Shown here one piece after another: positions 23,520 to 34,597 of a DNA stretch of 64,000 bases. Under the pieces are notes generated by a model. It had not been told where the DNA came from. It saw nothing but the letters and a program-made list of their open reading frames with translations, and searched no databases. This stretch comes from CAWCAW01 sp963793645 (lineage in GTDB: Bacteria > Actinomycetota > Acidimicrobiia > Acidimicrobiales > UBA8190): contig CAWCAW010000001.1 in assembly GCA_963793645.1 (NCBI GenBank), forward strand, positions 75,230 to 139,229, written 5' to 3'. The number at the start of each line of letters is the position of its first letter. Position 1 is the stretch's first letter. A program made the translations under genes and the position numbers.

Positions 23520-25795
23520 GGTTCAGATCCCTGCCATCGCCATCGCCCCACGGGTCCGGGTCATGCCCGTCGTCGCCGGCATGGATGTCGTCCACGCCAT
23601 CCCACTCCGACGCACGTGGCTCACCGGGACGCCGCACCCGGCGGCGGGTGTACGCGGAGATGGCCCGCAGCGGGTCGGGACGGCCGATCGATGACGACGC
23701 CACATCGCGCACGAGCTCGTCGGGCAGCTCCGAGAGGAACCGACTCGGTATGGCGTGGCTGGTCGATCCCCACAGGGTCCGGCTCCAGGCGTGGCTCACA
23801 TAGAGGTGACGCTTGGCGCGCGTCATGCCGACATAGGCGAGGCGCCGCTCTTCTTCGAGTTGCAGGGGGTCCTCGAGAGCCCGCATATGGGGGAAGACGC
23901 CGTCCTCCATGCCCACCAGGAACACGGCGGGGAACTCGAGTCCCTTGGCGGTGTGCATGGTCATGAGCGACACACGGCCCGTTCCGGTTTCGATCTCGTC
24001 GGAGTCGGCCACCAACGCCACGGACTCGAGAAACTCGTCGAGGTTGTCGTACTCCGCCGCCGCCGTCACCAGCCCGTCGAGGTTTTCGAGCCTGCTCAAC
24101 GCCTCGACGGTGTCCTCCGCTTCGAGATCGGCTCCATAGCCGGTGCGCTCCACCACGGCCTCGAGCACGACCCCGGGGTTCACGCCGGTGTCGACCATGG
24201 CCCGCAGCTCACCCAACAGCGCCGACAGGCGGGCCAACCCTTTGGCGGCCCGTCCGGAGACCCCGGCGTCGGCGGCGCGGTCGAGGGCGTCGGCAAACGA
24301 CATGTTCTGGCTACGCGCCCAGGCCGCCAGGCGGTCGGCCGAGGTGTCGCCGATGCCACGACGCGGCACGTTCACGATGCGCCGGGCCGACACCTCATCA
24401 GACGGATTGGCCAGCACCCTCAGATAGGCGAGAAGGTCCTTGACCTCGCGCCGGTCATAGAAGCGCGTGCCACCCACCACCTTGTAGGAGATGTTGTTGC
24501 GCACCAGCTCCTCTTCGAGGACACGGCTCTGGGCATTGGTGCGGTAGAAGACGGCAATGTCGCCGTAGTCCAAGCCCTTGGCACGGTGCAGGCGCGCCGA
24601 CTTCCGAGGCCAGCCACGCCGCCTCGTCGTACTCATCTTCGGCGCGGAAACGGTTGACGGGATCACCGGGTGCTCCGTCGGTCCACAGGTCCTTGGGTAC
24701 CCGCGTGGTGTTGTTGGCGATCACCGCGTTGGCGGCGTCGAGGATGGTCTTGGTCGACCGGTAGTTCTGCTCCAACGGGATGACGGTGGCGTCGGGAAAG
24801 GCTTCCTCGAACTCCATGATGTTGCGGATGTCGGCCTTGCGAAACGAGTAGATGGCCTGATCGTGGTCGCCGACCACCGTCACGTTGTGGTGCTCGGCTC
24901 CCAGCAGAAGGACGATCTCGTTCTGGGCCCGGTTGGTGTCCTGATACTCGTCGACGAGCACATGCTTGAAACGTGTCCGATAGCTCTCGAGCACATCGGG
25001 ATGGTTCCGAAAGAGCTTGACCACCAAGAACAACAGGTCGTCGAAGTCCATGGACGAAGCCGTCACCAAGCGCTGGGCGTACTCGGTGTACACCTCGGCC
25101 ATCTTGCGTTCGAAGATGCTGCGCGCCCCGTCGCCAAAGGCAGCCGGTTCGACGAGTTCGGCTTTGGCCGCCGAGATGGCACCTTGCACCGACCTCGAGG
25201 GGATGCGCTTCTGGTCGATGTTCAAGTCGCGCATGATTTGCTCGATGAGTCGGCGCGAGTCGACGTCGTCGTAGATGGTGAACGCCTTACGGTAGCCGAG
25301 CCGGTCGGCGTGGGCCCGCAAGATGCGCACGCAGGCGGCGTGGAACGTCGACACCCACATCTTCTGAGCGACAGGCCCGATGAGCGCGCCAAGCCGGTTG
25401 CGCATTTCGTCGGCGGCCTTGTTGGTGAAGGTGATGGCGAGGATCTCCCACGGCAATGCGTCACCGGTGGCGATGAGATGCGCCACTCGGTGCGTCAGGG
25501 CGCGTGTCTTGCCGGAGCCGGCCCCGGCCACCACCAGCAAGGGCCCGCCTCGGTGTTCGACGGCGCGCCGTTGCGGCTCGTTGAGGCCCTCGATCAAGTC
25601 GCTGGGTTTGGGAAGGCCGTCGGTCCACCGGGCCTTGGTGGCCTTGGTGGTGGCCTTTTTGGTTACCCCGACAGCGGTGGATCCGTCAGGCGAGTCAGAC
25701 GCGTCGGGTAAGTCGTCGCTGTCGACGGCATCCTCGAACTCGTCGCCTTCGAAGGCGCCTAAGCCGGAAAAGTGATGGAGGGAAGTGCCCGCCAA
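23512..25795 (-). CDS. UvrD/PcrA/Rep-type DNA helicase, frameshifted
   Basis: This superfamily 1A 3'-5' helicase has all motifs: Q motif GLNEPQRRAV, Walker A AGAGSGKT, Walker B DEYQDTN, GDHDQAIYSFR (motif III), LEQNYRST (motif IV), TMHTAKGLEFPAVFLVGMEDGVFPH (V) and EEERRLAYVGMTRAKRHL (VI). An acidic 55-residue extension precedes the core. One extra base near 24603-24606 breaks the frame between EAAWLASE and ARLHRAKGLDYGDIAVFYRTN. The start is TTG at 25795 behind GGGAG. The C terminus is Asp/Gly-rich. It is likely the housekeeping repair helicase; PcrA versus UvrD naming is not decided. Confidence 0.9.
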
Positions 25796-25820
25796 TGCCT
25801 ACTCCCCTCGATGCGGTGGC

Positions 25821-26984
25821 TCAGTGCCCCATCCCGACACCTTGGGAACGCTGCAGGGCCTTGCCTTCGGTCTGCAACGCCGGGGCCACCATGACCTCGG
25901 CCTTTTGGAACTCCTTCACCGACTGGTAGCCGCATGTCGCCATGGACGTGCGCAGTGCGCCGAAGAGGTTCATGCGGCCGTCGTTCTCGTGAGCGGGGCC
26001 AAGGAGGATCTCCTGGAGCGTGCCGCGCACGTCGGTGCGCACCCGCGCCCCGTGCGGCAACGTCGGGTGGAACGTGGCCATTCCCCAGTGATACCCGCGA
26101 CACGGTGCCTCTAGGGCGGAGGACAGGGGCGAGCCCAACATGACGGCGTCGGCGCCACAGGCGATGGCCTTGGCGATGTCGCCGCCTCGGCTCATTCCTC
26201 CATCGGCGATGACGTGCACGTACACACCGGTCTCGTCCAAATGCCGCATGCGGGCGCCGGCCACATCCGCGATAGCGGTCGCCTGAGGAACACCGATTCC
26301 GAGTACGCCTCGGGTGGTACAGGCGTTGCCGGGCCCGACACCGACGAGCACGCCCACGGCTCCGGTGCGCATGAGGTGCAGCGCCGCTTGGTAGGAAGCA
26401 CACCCGCCCACGACCACGGGAATGTCGAACTCGCGGATGAAGCGCTTGAGGTTCAACGGTTCCACGGTCTTCGACACGTGCTCAGCAGAGACCACCGTGC
26501 CCTGGATGACGAGCAAGTCGAGCTCACCGGCCAAGATGGCAGGGGCGAGCTCGGTGGTGCGCTGGGGGGTAACCGAGGCACTCGACAAGACGCCGGCCGA
26601 CTTGATGTGGCGGATGCGTTCGGTCACGAGCTCAGCCTTGATGGGCTCGAGGTACATCTGCTGCATGCGAGCGGTCGCCTTGTCATGGGACAAGGTGCCG
26701 ATCTCCTCGAGCAAGGGCTCGGGATCTTCGTAGCGGGTCCACAGTCCCTCGAGGTTGAGCACGGCTAGTCCACCGAGGCGACCGATCTCGATGGCGGTGT
26801 CGGGACTGGTGACACCGTCCATAGCCGCGGCCATGAGGGGCAGCTCGAAGCGAAAGGCGTCGATCTCCCAGGAGATGTCGACGTCCTCGGGGTCGCGTGT
26901 CCGGCGACTCGGAACGATGGCGATGTCGTCGAAGCCATACGCCTGACGACCCGACTTGTAGATCCCGATCTCGATCTCAGCCAC
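25821..26984 (-). CDS. guaB3: GuaB3-family IMP dehydrogenase-like protein
   Basis: The 387-residue TIM-barrel protein is the short, CBS-less IMPDH relative found in actinobacteria. GVGPGNACTTRGVLGIGVPQ contains the catalytic cysteine loop, and VIADGGMSRGGDIAKAIACGADAVMLGSPLS the phosphate site. The usual actinobacterial genome also has a full GuaB, not seen here. Activity as IMP dehydrogenase or GMP reductase-like enzyme is not fixed by sequence. GTG 26984 follows AGGAGG. It sits between the Nudix gene and the helicase. Confidence 0.92.
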   Translation of the reverse strand: MAEIEIGIYKSGRQAYGFDDIAIVPSRRTRDPEDVDISWEIDAFRFELPLMAAAMDGVTSPDTAIEIGRLGGLAVLNLEGLWTRYEDPEPLLEEIGTLSHDKATARMQQMYLEPIKAELVTERIRHIKSAGVLSSASVTPQRTTELAPAILAGELDLLVIQGTVVSAEHVSKTVEPLNLKRFIREFDIPVVVGGCASYQAALHLMRTGAVGVLVGVGPGNACTTRGVLGIGVPQATAIADVAGARMRHLDETGVYVHVIADGGMSRGGDIAKAIACGADAVMLGSPLSSALEAPCRGYHWGMATFHPTLPHGARVRTDVRGTLQEILLGPAHENDGRMNLFGALRTSMATCGYQSVKEFQKAEVMVAPALQTEGKALQRSQGVGMGH

Positions 26985-27134
26985 GTGGCTGTCCTCCTGG
27001 CCGTTGCTCGTCGCTTACGTGTGCCGTCGCCCGTCGGCGTCCTCCACGTTACCGTCCGGCGCGCTGTGCCCCGGGCCCCCGCCGTCGTGGTGTCCCGGGC
27101 CTCGTCACAGGTGCACAGACACCCCGCGCCGCCC

Positions 27135-27909
27135 TCACACGTTGAGGACGATGCGCAACAGTTCCACCAGCATGCGGGCGGTGGCGCCCCACACGGTGTC
27201 CTCGGCAAGCTCGAAGAACCACATGGTCAGCTCGCCGCCACCACGGGGGCCCACGCCGGGGGAACACCCAGCGCTCCTCGCGAAATACCCCGTCGGAAAC
27301 CAGTTCGGCCAGGGCCACGTCAAAGACGCGCTCGACCTCGCCGGGGCTCGCCACCAGCGCCGGGCGGGCCGGCAACAGCCCCAGCACCGGGGTGATCGTG
27401 GCCGAGGACGACATGGTCGATAGGACGGGCAGGGTTCCCACCAGCTCGACCGACGTGGGATCGAGGCCGATCTCCTCCCGGGCCTCTCGCACGGCGGCCG
27501 ACTCCGTCGTCTCTCCTTGGTCCAGGCGCCCACCAGGAAAGCTCACCTCGCCGGTATGAGTGCGCAGGTTGGCGGCTCGGCGGGTGAGGACGACGCGGGC
27601 CTCGCCGGCCTCCTCGAACAACGCCACCAGCACCGCCGCCGGCGCCCCGGTGTCGGGGAACCCGTCAAAGGCCACCCGCTCCACCGCTCCGGCCGTCGCC
27701 GCGTTGCGGCTCAAGGCGGCGCGTACCGCCGCCAACGTGATCCCTCGACGCGATGGCGTGTCCAGCGCGCCCCAGGGGGCGGCCGAGCCGGCGCTGAACT
27801 CCGCCGGACGCGGTATGACCTGGCGCCCTTGGCGTGGCGCGCCGGCGGCCGGACCCCGAGGCCCGGCCGCCGTATCGTTCCGACCACCGCTCACGGCAGC
27901 CGGGTACAT
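27135..27909 (-). CDS. Nudix hydrolase, CoA pyrophosphatase-like, frameshifted
   Basis: The Nudix box is complete: GGRLDQGETTESAAVREAREEIGL. The preceding VLLTRRA-type strand and the HTGEVSFPGG motif match the NudL/CoA pyrophosphatase clade, which cleaves CoA to phosphopantetheine and ADP. One extra base in a G run at 27258-27262 breaks the frame; the true C terminus reads GVGPRGGGELTMWFFELAEDTVWGATARMLVELL and stops at 27135. The start is uncertain: ATG 27909 lies 14 bases after the groEL stop and gives a low-complexity N terminus. The 150-bp gap to guaB3 shows only GC-rich hairpin-prone sequence. Confidence 0.82.
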
Positions 27910-27922
27910 CCCTGAGGGATGC

Positions 27923-29572
<1,650 letters not shown>

Positions 29573-29584
29573 CTCGCCGCCCGA

Positions 29585-29881
29585 CTACTTCTTGGCCACT
29601 TTGGCGAGCACGTCGCGGCCCGAGAGGATCAGCAGGTCCTCGCCGTCGATCGTGATCTCGGTGCCGCCGTACTTGGAGTAGACGACGGTGTCGCCCACAG
29701 CAACATCGAGTGGGATCAGCTCGCCGGTGTTGTCGGAACGGCGGCCGGCGCCAACGGCGAGTACCTCGCCCTGCTGGGGCTTCTCCTTGGCGGTGTCGGG
29801 GATGACGAGACCCGAGGCAGTAGTTTCCTCGGACTCACCGGGGCGGACCACAATGCGGTCCTCGAGAGGGTGGAGCTTCAT
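29585..29881 (-). CDS. groES: co-chaperonin GroES
   Basis: The 98-residue lid of the GroEL chamber starts at ATG 29881 with KLHPLEDRIVV, the usual N terminus, behind AGGAGG. The mobile loop ESEETTASGLVIPDTAKEKPQ that docks GroEL is present, and VGDTVVYSKYGGTEI forms the beta-barrel. In-frame codons upstream lie within the leader next to CIRCE and are rejected. It is the first gene of the heat-shock operon. Confidence 0.98.
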   Translation of the reverse strand: MKLHPLEDRIVVRPGESEETTASGLVIPDTAKEKPQQGEVLAVGAGRRSDNTGELIPLDVAVGDTVVYSKYGGTEITIDGEDLLILSGRDVLAKVAKK

Positions 29882-29908
29882 GGCTGGGGGCCTCCTGTAA
29901 GGCACGTG

Positions 29909-29963
29909 TTAGCACTCAGGACTTGAGAGTGCTAACGATAGCGGGCGCGAGGCACGCAGGCAA
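29909..29963 (-). promoter_or_regulatory. CIRCE element and groESL promoter
   Basis: TTAGCACTC (29909-29917), nine bases, GAGTGCTAA (29927-29935) is a perfect CIRCE element, the binding site of the heat-shock repressor HrcA. Just upstream on the minus strand, TTGCCT (29963-29958), 17 bp and TATCGT (29940-29935) form a good promoter whose -10 touches the operator, so HrcA binding would cover the transcription start. hrcA itself is not in this window. Confidence 0.93.
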
Positions 29964-29974
29964 CCGCGGCCCGG

Positions 29975-30991
29975 TCAGACCGACAGAGGCAAGCCGAGAC
30001 CGGGGTCAGCCCCGACGTCCAGCGCCGTGGGCCCGACGTGATCCAGCTGCCAGGCACCCGCCGCGGCCACCATGGCGGCATTGTCGGTGCACAGGGCCAG
30101 GCTCGGCACATAGGCCGGAATCCCCAGCTCAGCGGCGGCGCCGCCAAAAGCGGCCCGCAGGGGCCCGTTGGCCGCCACCCCCCCACCCAGGCACAAGCCC
30201 TGGGCCGAGGTCAACTGGACCGCCCGCACTGCCTTGGCCACCAGGACGTCCACCACGGCCTGCTGGAAGGACGCCGCCACGTCTTCGTTGGAGGCCTCGG
30301 GGTGTTTTTCCACGGCGCGCACCACCGCTGTCTTCAGTCCACTGAACGACAGGTCGAGGCCTTCGCCGAGCAACGCCCGGGGGAAGGCGAAGGCCGTCGG
30401 GTCGCCGGCCTCGGCTGCTTTTTGGATGGCCGGCCCCCCGGGATAGTCGAGGCCCAGATAGCGGGCCACCTTGTCGAAGGCCTCGCCGGCGGCGTCGTCG
30501 AGGGTCTGACCCAGGAGCCGGTAACGGCCCGGCCCCTCCATGGCCACGATCATGGTGTGCCCCCCCGACACCAGCACCACCACCAGCGGCCAGGCGGCGT
30601 CGGGATGGTCGAGAAGCGACGCAAAGAGATGCGCTTCGAGATGGTTGACCCCGACGAACGGGACGTCCCAGGCCAGCGCCAGGGCCTTGGCCTCGCTCAC
30701 GCCGACGAGCAGTGACCCCACCAGCCCCGGCCCCACGGTGGCCGCCACCGCGTCGAGTCCGGGATGGCGCAGGTCCAAACCGGCGCGCCCCATGGCGTCG
30801 GCAATGACGGCGCTGAGCACCTCGAGGTGGGCGCGCCCGGCCAGTTCGGGCACCACACCACCGAAGGCCACGTGCACGTCACCTTGGCTGGCCACCACCG
30901 ATGAGCGCACGTCGTTGCTGCCCGCCAGCACGGCCGCCGCCGTCTCGTCGCACGAGGTCTCGATGCCGAGCACAAGACGGTCAGGGTTCAT
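29975..30991 (-). CDS. tsaD: tRNA t6A synthesis protein TsaD
   Basis: TsaD transfers threonylcarbamoyl to A37 of ANN-decoding tRNAs, with TsaB and TsaE. The 338-residue Kae1-type fold starts MNPDRLVLGIETSCDETAAAV at ATG 30991. HLEAHLF carries the metal-binding histidines, and VSGGHTMI and the GGGVAANGPLR nucleotide loop are conserved. rimI, tsaB and tsaE lie just upstream in the same direction, the common actinobacterial arrangement. The stop is 39 bases before the CIRCE element. Confidence 0.97.
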   Translation of the reverse strand: MNPDRLVLGIETSCDETAAAVLAGSNDVRSSVVASQGDVHVAFGGVVPELAGRAHLEVLSAVIADAMGRAGLDLRHPGLDAVAATVGPGLVGSLLVGVSEAKALALAWDVPFVGVNHLEAHLFASLLDHPDAAWPLVVVLVSGGHTMIVAMEGPGRYRLLGQTLDDAAGEAFDKVARYLGLDYPGGPAIQKAAEAGDPTAFAFPRALLGEGLDLSFSGLKTAVVRAVEKHPEASNEDVAASFQQAVVDVLVAKAVRAVQLTSAQGLCLGGGVAANGPLRAAFGGAAAELGIPAYVPSLALCTDNAAMVAAAGAWQLDHVGPTALDVGADPGLGLPLSV

Positions 30992-31016
30992 TGAAGGGGG
31001 TCCATGGGATGGGGGT

Positions 31017-31574
31017 TCATCGACCAGGGTGCGGGGCCCGCAGCCCGGCCTCGATGCCGGCCAAGCGCTCGGCGTACTCAGGGGTGTCGATATCGCGCGA
31101 CCACATGACGATGGCGTCCTCACCGGTCTCCGCGTAGTAGTTGCGGCGCACGGCCACCGGAGCGAACCCGAAGCGGCGGTACAGGCTCTGGGCGGCGTCG
31201 TTGCCCACCCGCACCTCCAGGGCCATATGGCGGACCTTCATGGCCGGCACGGCTCGGGCCATGTCCAACAGCAACAGCGTGCCGATGCCTCGGCGGTGCC
31301 ATGCCGGGTTGACGGTCACCGTCGTGACGTGGCCTTCGTCCTCCACCACCATCAGCCCGGTGAAGCCGACCACCATGGGACCGATGGTGGCCACCACATA
31401 GCGCCGCGACGACCGCTGGGCCAGCTCCGAGAGGAACAAGGTGGCCGACCACGGGCGGGGGTAGGCGGCCTCCTCGATCTCCACCACCGAGCGCAGGTGC
31501 CGGCGCCGCATGGGCATCATGCGCACCGCGTCGATGACCGCCTCGTCGGGCGGGGCGCCGTTGTCAGCGGCCAT
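31017..31574 (-). CDS. rimI: ribosomal protein S18-alanine N-acetyltransferase
   Basis: The 185-residue GNAT enzyme has the acetyl-CoA loop PAWHRRGIGTLLL (R/Q-x-x-G-x-G type) after TTVTVN, and ALEVRVGNDAAQSLYRRFGF, the conserved GNAT motif B. The classical substrate is the N terminus of S18; a location between tsaB and tsaD supports RimI over other GNATs. It starts one base after the tsaB stop and is probably co-translated. Confidence 0.92.
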   Translation of the reverse strand: MAADNGAPPDEAVIDAVRMMPMRRRHLRSVVEIEEAAYPRPWSATLFLSELAQRSSRRYVVATIGPMVVGFTGLMVVEDEGHVTTVTVNPAWHRRGIGTLLLLDMARAVPAMKVRHMALEVRVGNDAAQSLYRRFGFAPVAVRRNYYAETGEDAIVMWSRDIDTPEYAERLAGIEAGLRAPHPGR

Positions 31575-31575
31575 G

Positions 31576-32373
31576 TCAGTGACCTCCGACGGTGGCCGGG
31601 CGCGGCGCCGATCGTGTCTGCCAGTTGATGCGCGTGTCAGCGGCGCGCAGGTAGCGCGGGGTCAGCGCGCCCGGCTCGACGCCGGCGCCGTCGGCCGCAC
31701 GCGCCACCCCCAACAAGGCGAGCACCGCCACCGGAGGCGCCGACCATTGCGCATCGGCCACCACCGCGCCCGGCACGTCGCCGAGCAGCGCCGCGTAGCG
31801 CCGGGCTCCATCTCCCACCAGCACCATGGGCTCGTCGACTGCACTCGGTCCGGTGACAAGCGATCGGCGCAGATCTTCGGGAGAACCGACGATGTCTTCG
31901 CCGACCTGCTCGACACAGCCCGCCACACTGGCCTCCCGGGTCTCCCCGGATTCCCCGCCCTCCCCCGACCCGGCGGTGACCCGGTAGCGGGCGCTGAACA
32001 CCTCGCCGCGCCGAGCGTCGACAACGGGGATCACCAGGCTTCCCGGCTGCCCTCCTGATGTGGCCATGCCACGCGCCAGGATCTCGAGGCTCGACGCTCC
32101 GCACAAAGGCACACCCAATGCCAAGCCGAGCCCTTGGGCGGTGCCCAGCCCGACGCGCAGGCCGGTGAACAGCCCGGGGCCGATGTCGACGGCGACGGCG
32201 GCCAGATCACCGAGAGCCACCCCGGCGCTGCGGCACACCATCGAGATGGCCGGAGTCAAGGTCTCGATGTGGCGCCGACCGCGTTCGACGCTGAAGGCGA
32301 CCATCACACCGTCTTCATCGGCGAGCGCCACCGCGGCGGTGGCGGTGGCTGTTTCGATGCCGAGCACGACCAT
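31576..32373 (-). CDS. tsaB: tRNA t6A synthesis protein TsaB
   Basis: TsaB is the scaffold partner of TsaD. ATG 32373 gives the family start VVLGIETATATAAVAL; the longer frame to 32406 runs into tsaE. DIGPGLFTGLRVGLGTAQGLGLALG is the family signature. A Gly/Glu/Ser-rich insert (GSGEGGESGETRE, about 150-162) is a local low-complexity loop. Start and the tsaE stop are two bases apart. Confidence 0.94.
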   Translation of the reverse strand: MVVLGIETATATAAVALADEDGVMVAFSVERGRRHIETLTPAISMVCRSAGVALGDLAAVAVDIGPGLFTGLRVGLGTAQGLGLALGVPLCGASSLEILARGMATSGGQPGSLVIPVVDARRGEVFSARYRVTAGSGEGGESGETREASVAGCVEQVGEDIVGSPEDLRRSLVTGPSAVDEPMVLVGDGARRYAALLGDVPGAVVADAQWSAPPVAVLALLGVARAADGAGVEPGALTPRYLRAADTRINWQTRSAPRPATVGGH

Positions 32374-32375
32374 GC

Positions 32376-32903
32376 TCAGGTGCCTTGCGATACGTCGGCG
32401 GTCCACGGCGCCAGGGCGTCGAGGAGTCGGTGATGACGATCGTCGTCGGACGTAACGGCGTCGGGCGCGGTGATGATCAGGTGACGGCGCCCATCGCCGC
32501 CGTCAGCGGGGCGCGACAGGCGCACTTCCCACGCGTCCACCCCGAACACGGGCCTCGCCATGTCCCCCCACTCCACTAGCGCCACGGCGTCGTCCTCGAC
32601 GAGCTCGCCGATACCCAGGTCCAACACGTCGCGCCCACGATCGAGGCGGTAGAGATCGGCGTGCCACAACGTGCGCACGGGAGCCGCCGATGGACCGCAC
32701 TGATACGGACGAAGAAGGGTGAACGTCGGGCTGGTGACGACCTCGACCACACCGAGGCCGCTGGCCACGCCTTGAGCGAAGGTGGTCTTGCCGGCGCCGA
32801 GGTCGCCGCACAAAAGGACGATGTCGCCGCATTGCAACACGCCGGCGGCGGCGGCCGCCAGCGACTTGGTCTCCACGGCGGCGTCGGTGCGGGCCACGAT
32901 CAT
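32376..32903 (-). CDS. tsaE: tRNA t6A ATPase TsaE
   Basis: The 175-residue P-loop protein energises turnover of the TsaB-TsaD complex. Walker A is GDLGAGKT at 33-40, and SPTFTLLRPYQC and HADLYRL are the conserved downstream blocks, with LVEWGD near 120. The start overlaps the glycosylase stop by four bases (ATGA). Together with tsaB and tsaD it supplies the bacterial t6A set except tsaC, which is elsewhere. Confidence 0.96.
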   Translation of the reverse strand: MIVARTDAAVETKSLAAAAAGVLQCGDIVLLCGDLGAGKTTFAQGVASGLGVVEVVTSPTFTLLRPYQCGPSAAPVRTLWHADLYRLDRGRDVLDLGIGELVEDDAVALVEWGDMARPVFGVDAWEVRLSRPADGGDGRRHLIITAPDAVTSDDDRHHRLLDALAPWTADVSQGT

Positions 32904-33460
32904 GGCTCCTCGCTCAACAGACGTTTGGCCCGCACGAAATCGGCGCGCATCTCGGCCACCACCTCAGCGCCACCGCGCAAGGCAGCCGCCGGGTGATACG
33001 TCGGCACCAGATGACCGTTGCGAAAGCGATAGGAGCGGCCTCGCACTCGCCTGATGCCGTCGGTGGTGTCGAGCAGTAACCGCATGGCGAAATTCCCGAG
33101 GGTGATCACCACACGGGGGGCGATGAGCTCGATCTGCCTGTCGAGGTAGGGATGGCAGGCCTCGATCTCGTCGGGTCGAGGATCGCGGTTTGCGGGCGGC
33201 CGGCACTTGATGACGTTGGCCACGAAACAGCTCTCCCGGCCGATGCCGAGTTCTTGGCGCATCAAGGTGTCGAGCAGCTGCCCGGAACGGCCCACGAACG
33301 GCAAGCCCTGTTTGTCCTCTTCGGCGCCGGGACCCTCGCCCACGAACATGAGATCCGCATCAGGGTTTCCCACGCCGAAGACCACATTGGTCCGGGTTTC
33401 AGCCAGGCGACAACGCGTGCACGTCGACGCCTCGGTAGCGAGCTCCGCCAGCGTTAGCAC
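32900..33460 (-). CDS. family 4 uracil-DNA glycosylase
   Basis: The 186-residue enzyme removes uracil from DNA. C14, C17, C86 and C102 are the four cysteines of the [4Fe-4S] cluster in type 4/5 UDGs. FVGEGPGAEEDKQGLPFVGRSG is the active-site motif A with the GEGPG-x-x-E signature, and PTYHPAA is motif B. It leads into tsaE with a four-base overlap. The start is GTG/ATG-type at 33460 with LTLAELATEASTCTRC. Confidence 0.95.
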   Translation of the reverse strand: MLTLAELATEASTCTRCRLAETRTNVVFGVGNPDADLMFVGEGPGAEEDKQGLPFVGRSGQLLDTLMRQELGIGRESCFVANVIKCRPPANRDPRPDEIEACHPYLDRQIELIAPRVVITLGNFAMRLLLDTTDGIRRVRGRSYRFRNGHLVPTYHPAAALRGGAEVVAEMRADFVRAKRLLSEEP

Positions 33461-33505
33461 CCGCCGATGGTACCGCCGGGCCGCGCCGGGCCCACCTCGG
33501 CGCGC

Positions 33506-34597
33506 TCAGCCGAGCTTGGCGGCGAACTCGTCGACGAGGCGGACGAATTCGTGGCGACGCTCGATCATGGGCATGTGCCCACAGCGCGGCAGCTCCACCA
33601 GCTCCGCATGGGAGAGGGCGTTGGTCATGCGCCGGGCGTGACGCGGGGGGGTGAGCCGGTCATGGCTCCCCACCACCACCAGCACGGGGATGTCGATCGA
33701 ACCCAGCTCGGCAGACAGGTTGAAGGCGGCCAGCGAGGGCAAAAGGCCCGACACCGTGCGGCCCGGGGTGGCGCGATGCATCGACTCCACGAATCGGACC
33801 TGGGCCGCCGGCGCGTCGGCGCCGAATCCCATCCTGCTCACCCAGTAGGCGACATCACCGGCAGGCAGGGCGTGCACCCCGGCATGCTCGGCCACCATCA
33901 CCGCACGCGCCGAGAGCGGCCCGAACAGGCGCGCCACACGGGGGAACCCGGGCATGGCGCTGACGGGTCCGGCCAACGTCGAGACCAGTACCAAGCCGGC
34001 CAGCCGCCGGCGCACGGTGCCGGGGCCGAGGTCGCTGGCCAGCTGCAAGGCGACCATGCCGCCCATGGAGTGCCCCACCACCACGGCGTGCTCGACATCC
34101 AAGGCGACGAGCACGGCGGCCACGTCGGCGGCGAGGCGACGAACACCGGGGGAACCTTGGCCGGCCTCGGCCATAGGAGCCACCCCCGCCAACGATTCGA
34201 CGGGGCCCACGGCACCGGGCGCGGAGAAGCCGGCGTCACCCACGGTCGATTCGCCGTGACCACGCATGTCGAGGGCGATGACACGGTGATGAGCGGACAG
34301 ATCCCGCAGGCAATGCGCCCACAGCGCCGAGCTCAACATGTAGCCGTGCAGCAGCACGATGGCCGGCCCTCGCCCGGCCTCGACCACGTGAATGCGCGCA
34401 CCGTCATCGACGTCGACGAAGTGGTGGACGAGACCGTCGGAGAGCGTCAAGCCTTCTTCGACCATGTCCTCGGTGCGCGCCACGGCCCGGGCCGCCAGGC
34501 GGTGCTGGACGGCCCAGCCCGCCGCGGCGGCGGTGCCGGCACCGAGTGCCACAGCGCTGACGATGTTGCGGCGCGAGAACAAGCGGCCCGATGTCAT
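33506..34597 (-). CDS. alpha/beta hydrolase with N-terminal signal or anchor
   Basis: The 363-residue hydrolase starts at ATG 34597, overlapping the alr stop (ATGA). SRRNIVSAVALGAGTAAAAG near the N terminus is an Arg-Arg preceded hydrophobic segment, a Tat-like signal or membrane anchor. LLHGYMLSSALW is the oxyanion region, GHSMGGM the nucleophile elbow, GSHDRLTP the acid and CGHMPM the histidine. A Pro/Ala/Gly-rich stretch (about 120-150) may be a lid. The substrate is unknown; esterase or haloperoxidase-like activity is possible. Confidence 0.88.
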   Translation of the reverse strand: MTSGRLFSRRNIVSAVALGAGTAAAAGWAVQHRLAARAVARTEDMVEEGLTLSDGLVHHFVDVDDGARIHVVEAGRGPAIVLLHGYMLSSALWAHCLRDLSAHHRVIALDMRGHGESTVGDAGFSAPGAVGPVESLAGVAPMAEAGQGSPGVRRLAADVAAVLVALDVEHAVVVGHSMGGMVALQLASDLGPGTVRRRLAGLVLVSTLAGPVSAMPGFPRVARLFGPLSARAVMVAEHAGVHALPAGDVAYWVSRMGFGADAPAAQVRFVESMHRATPGRTVSGLLPSLAAFNLSAELGSIDIPVLVVVGSHDRLTPPRHARRMTNALSHAELVELPRCGHMPMIERRHEFVRLVDEFAAKLG

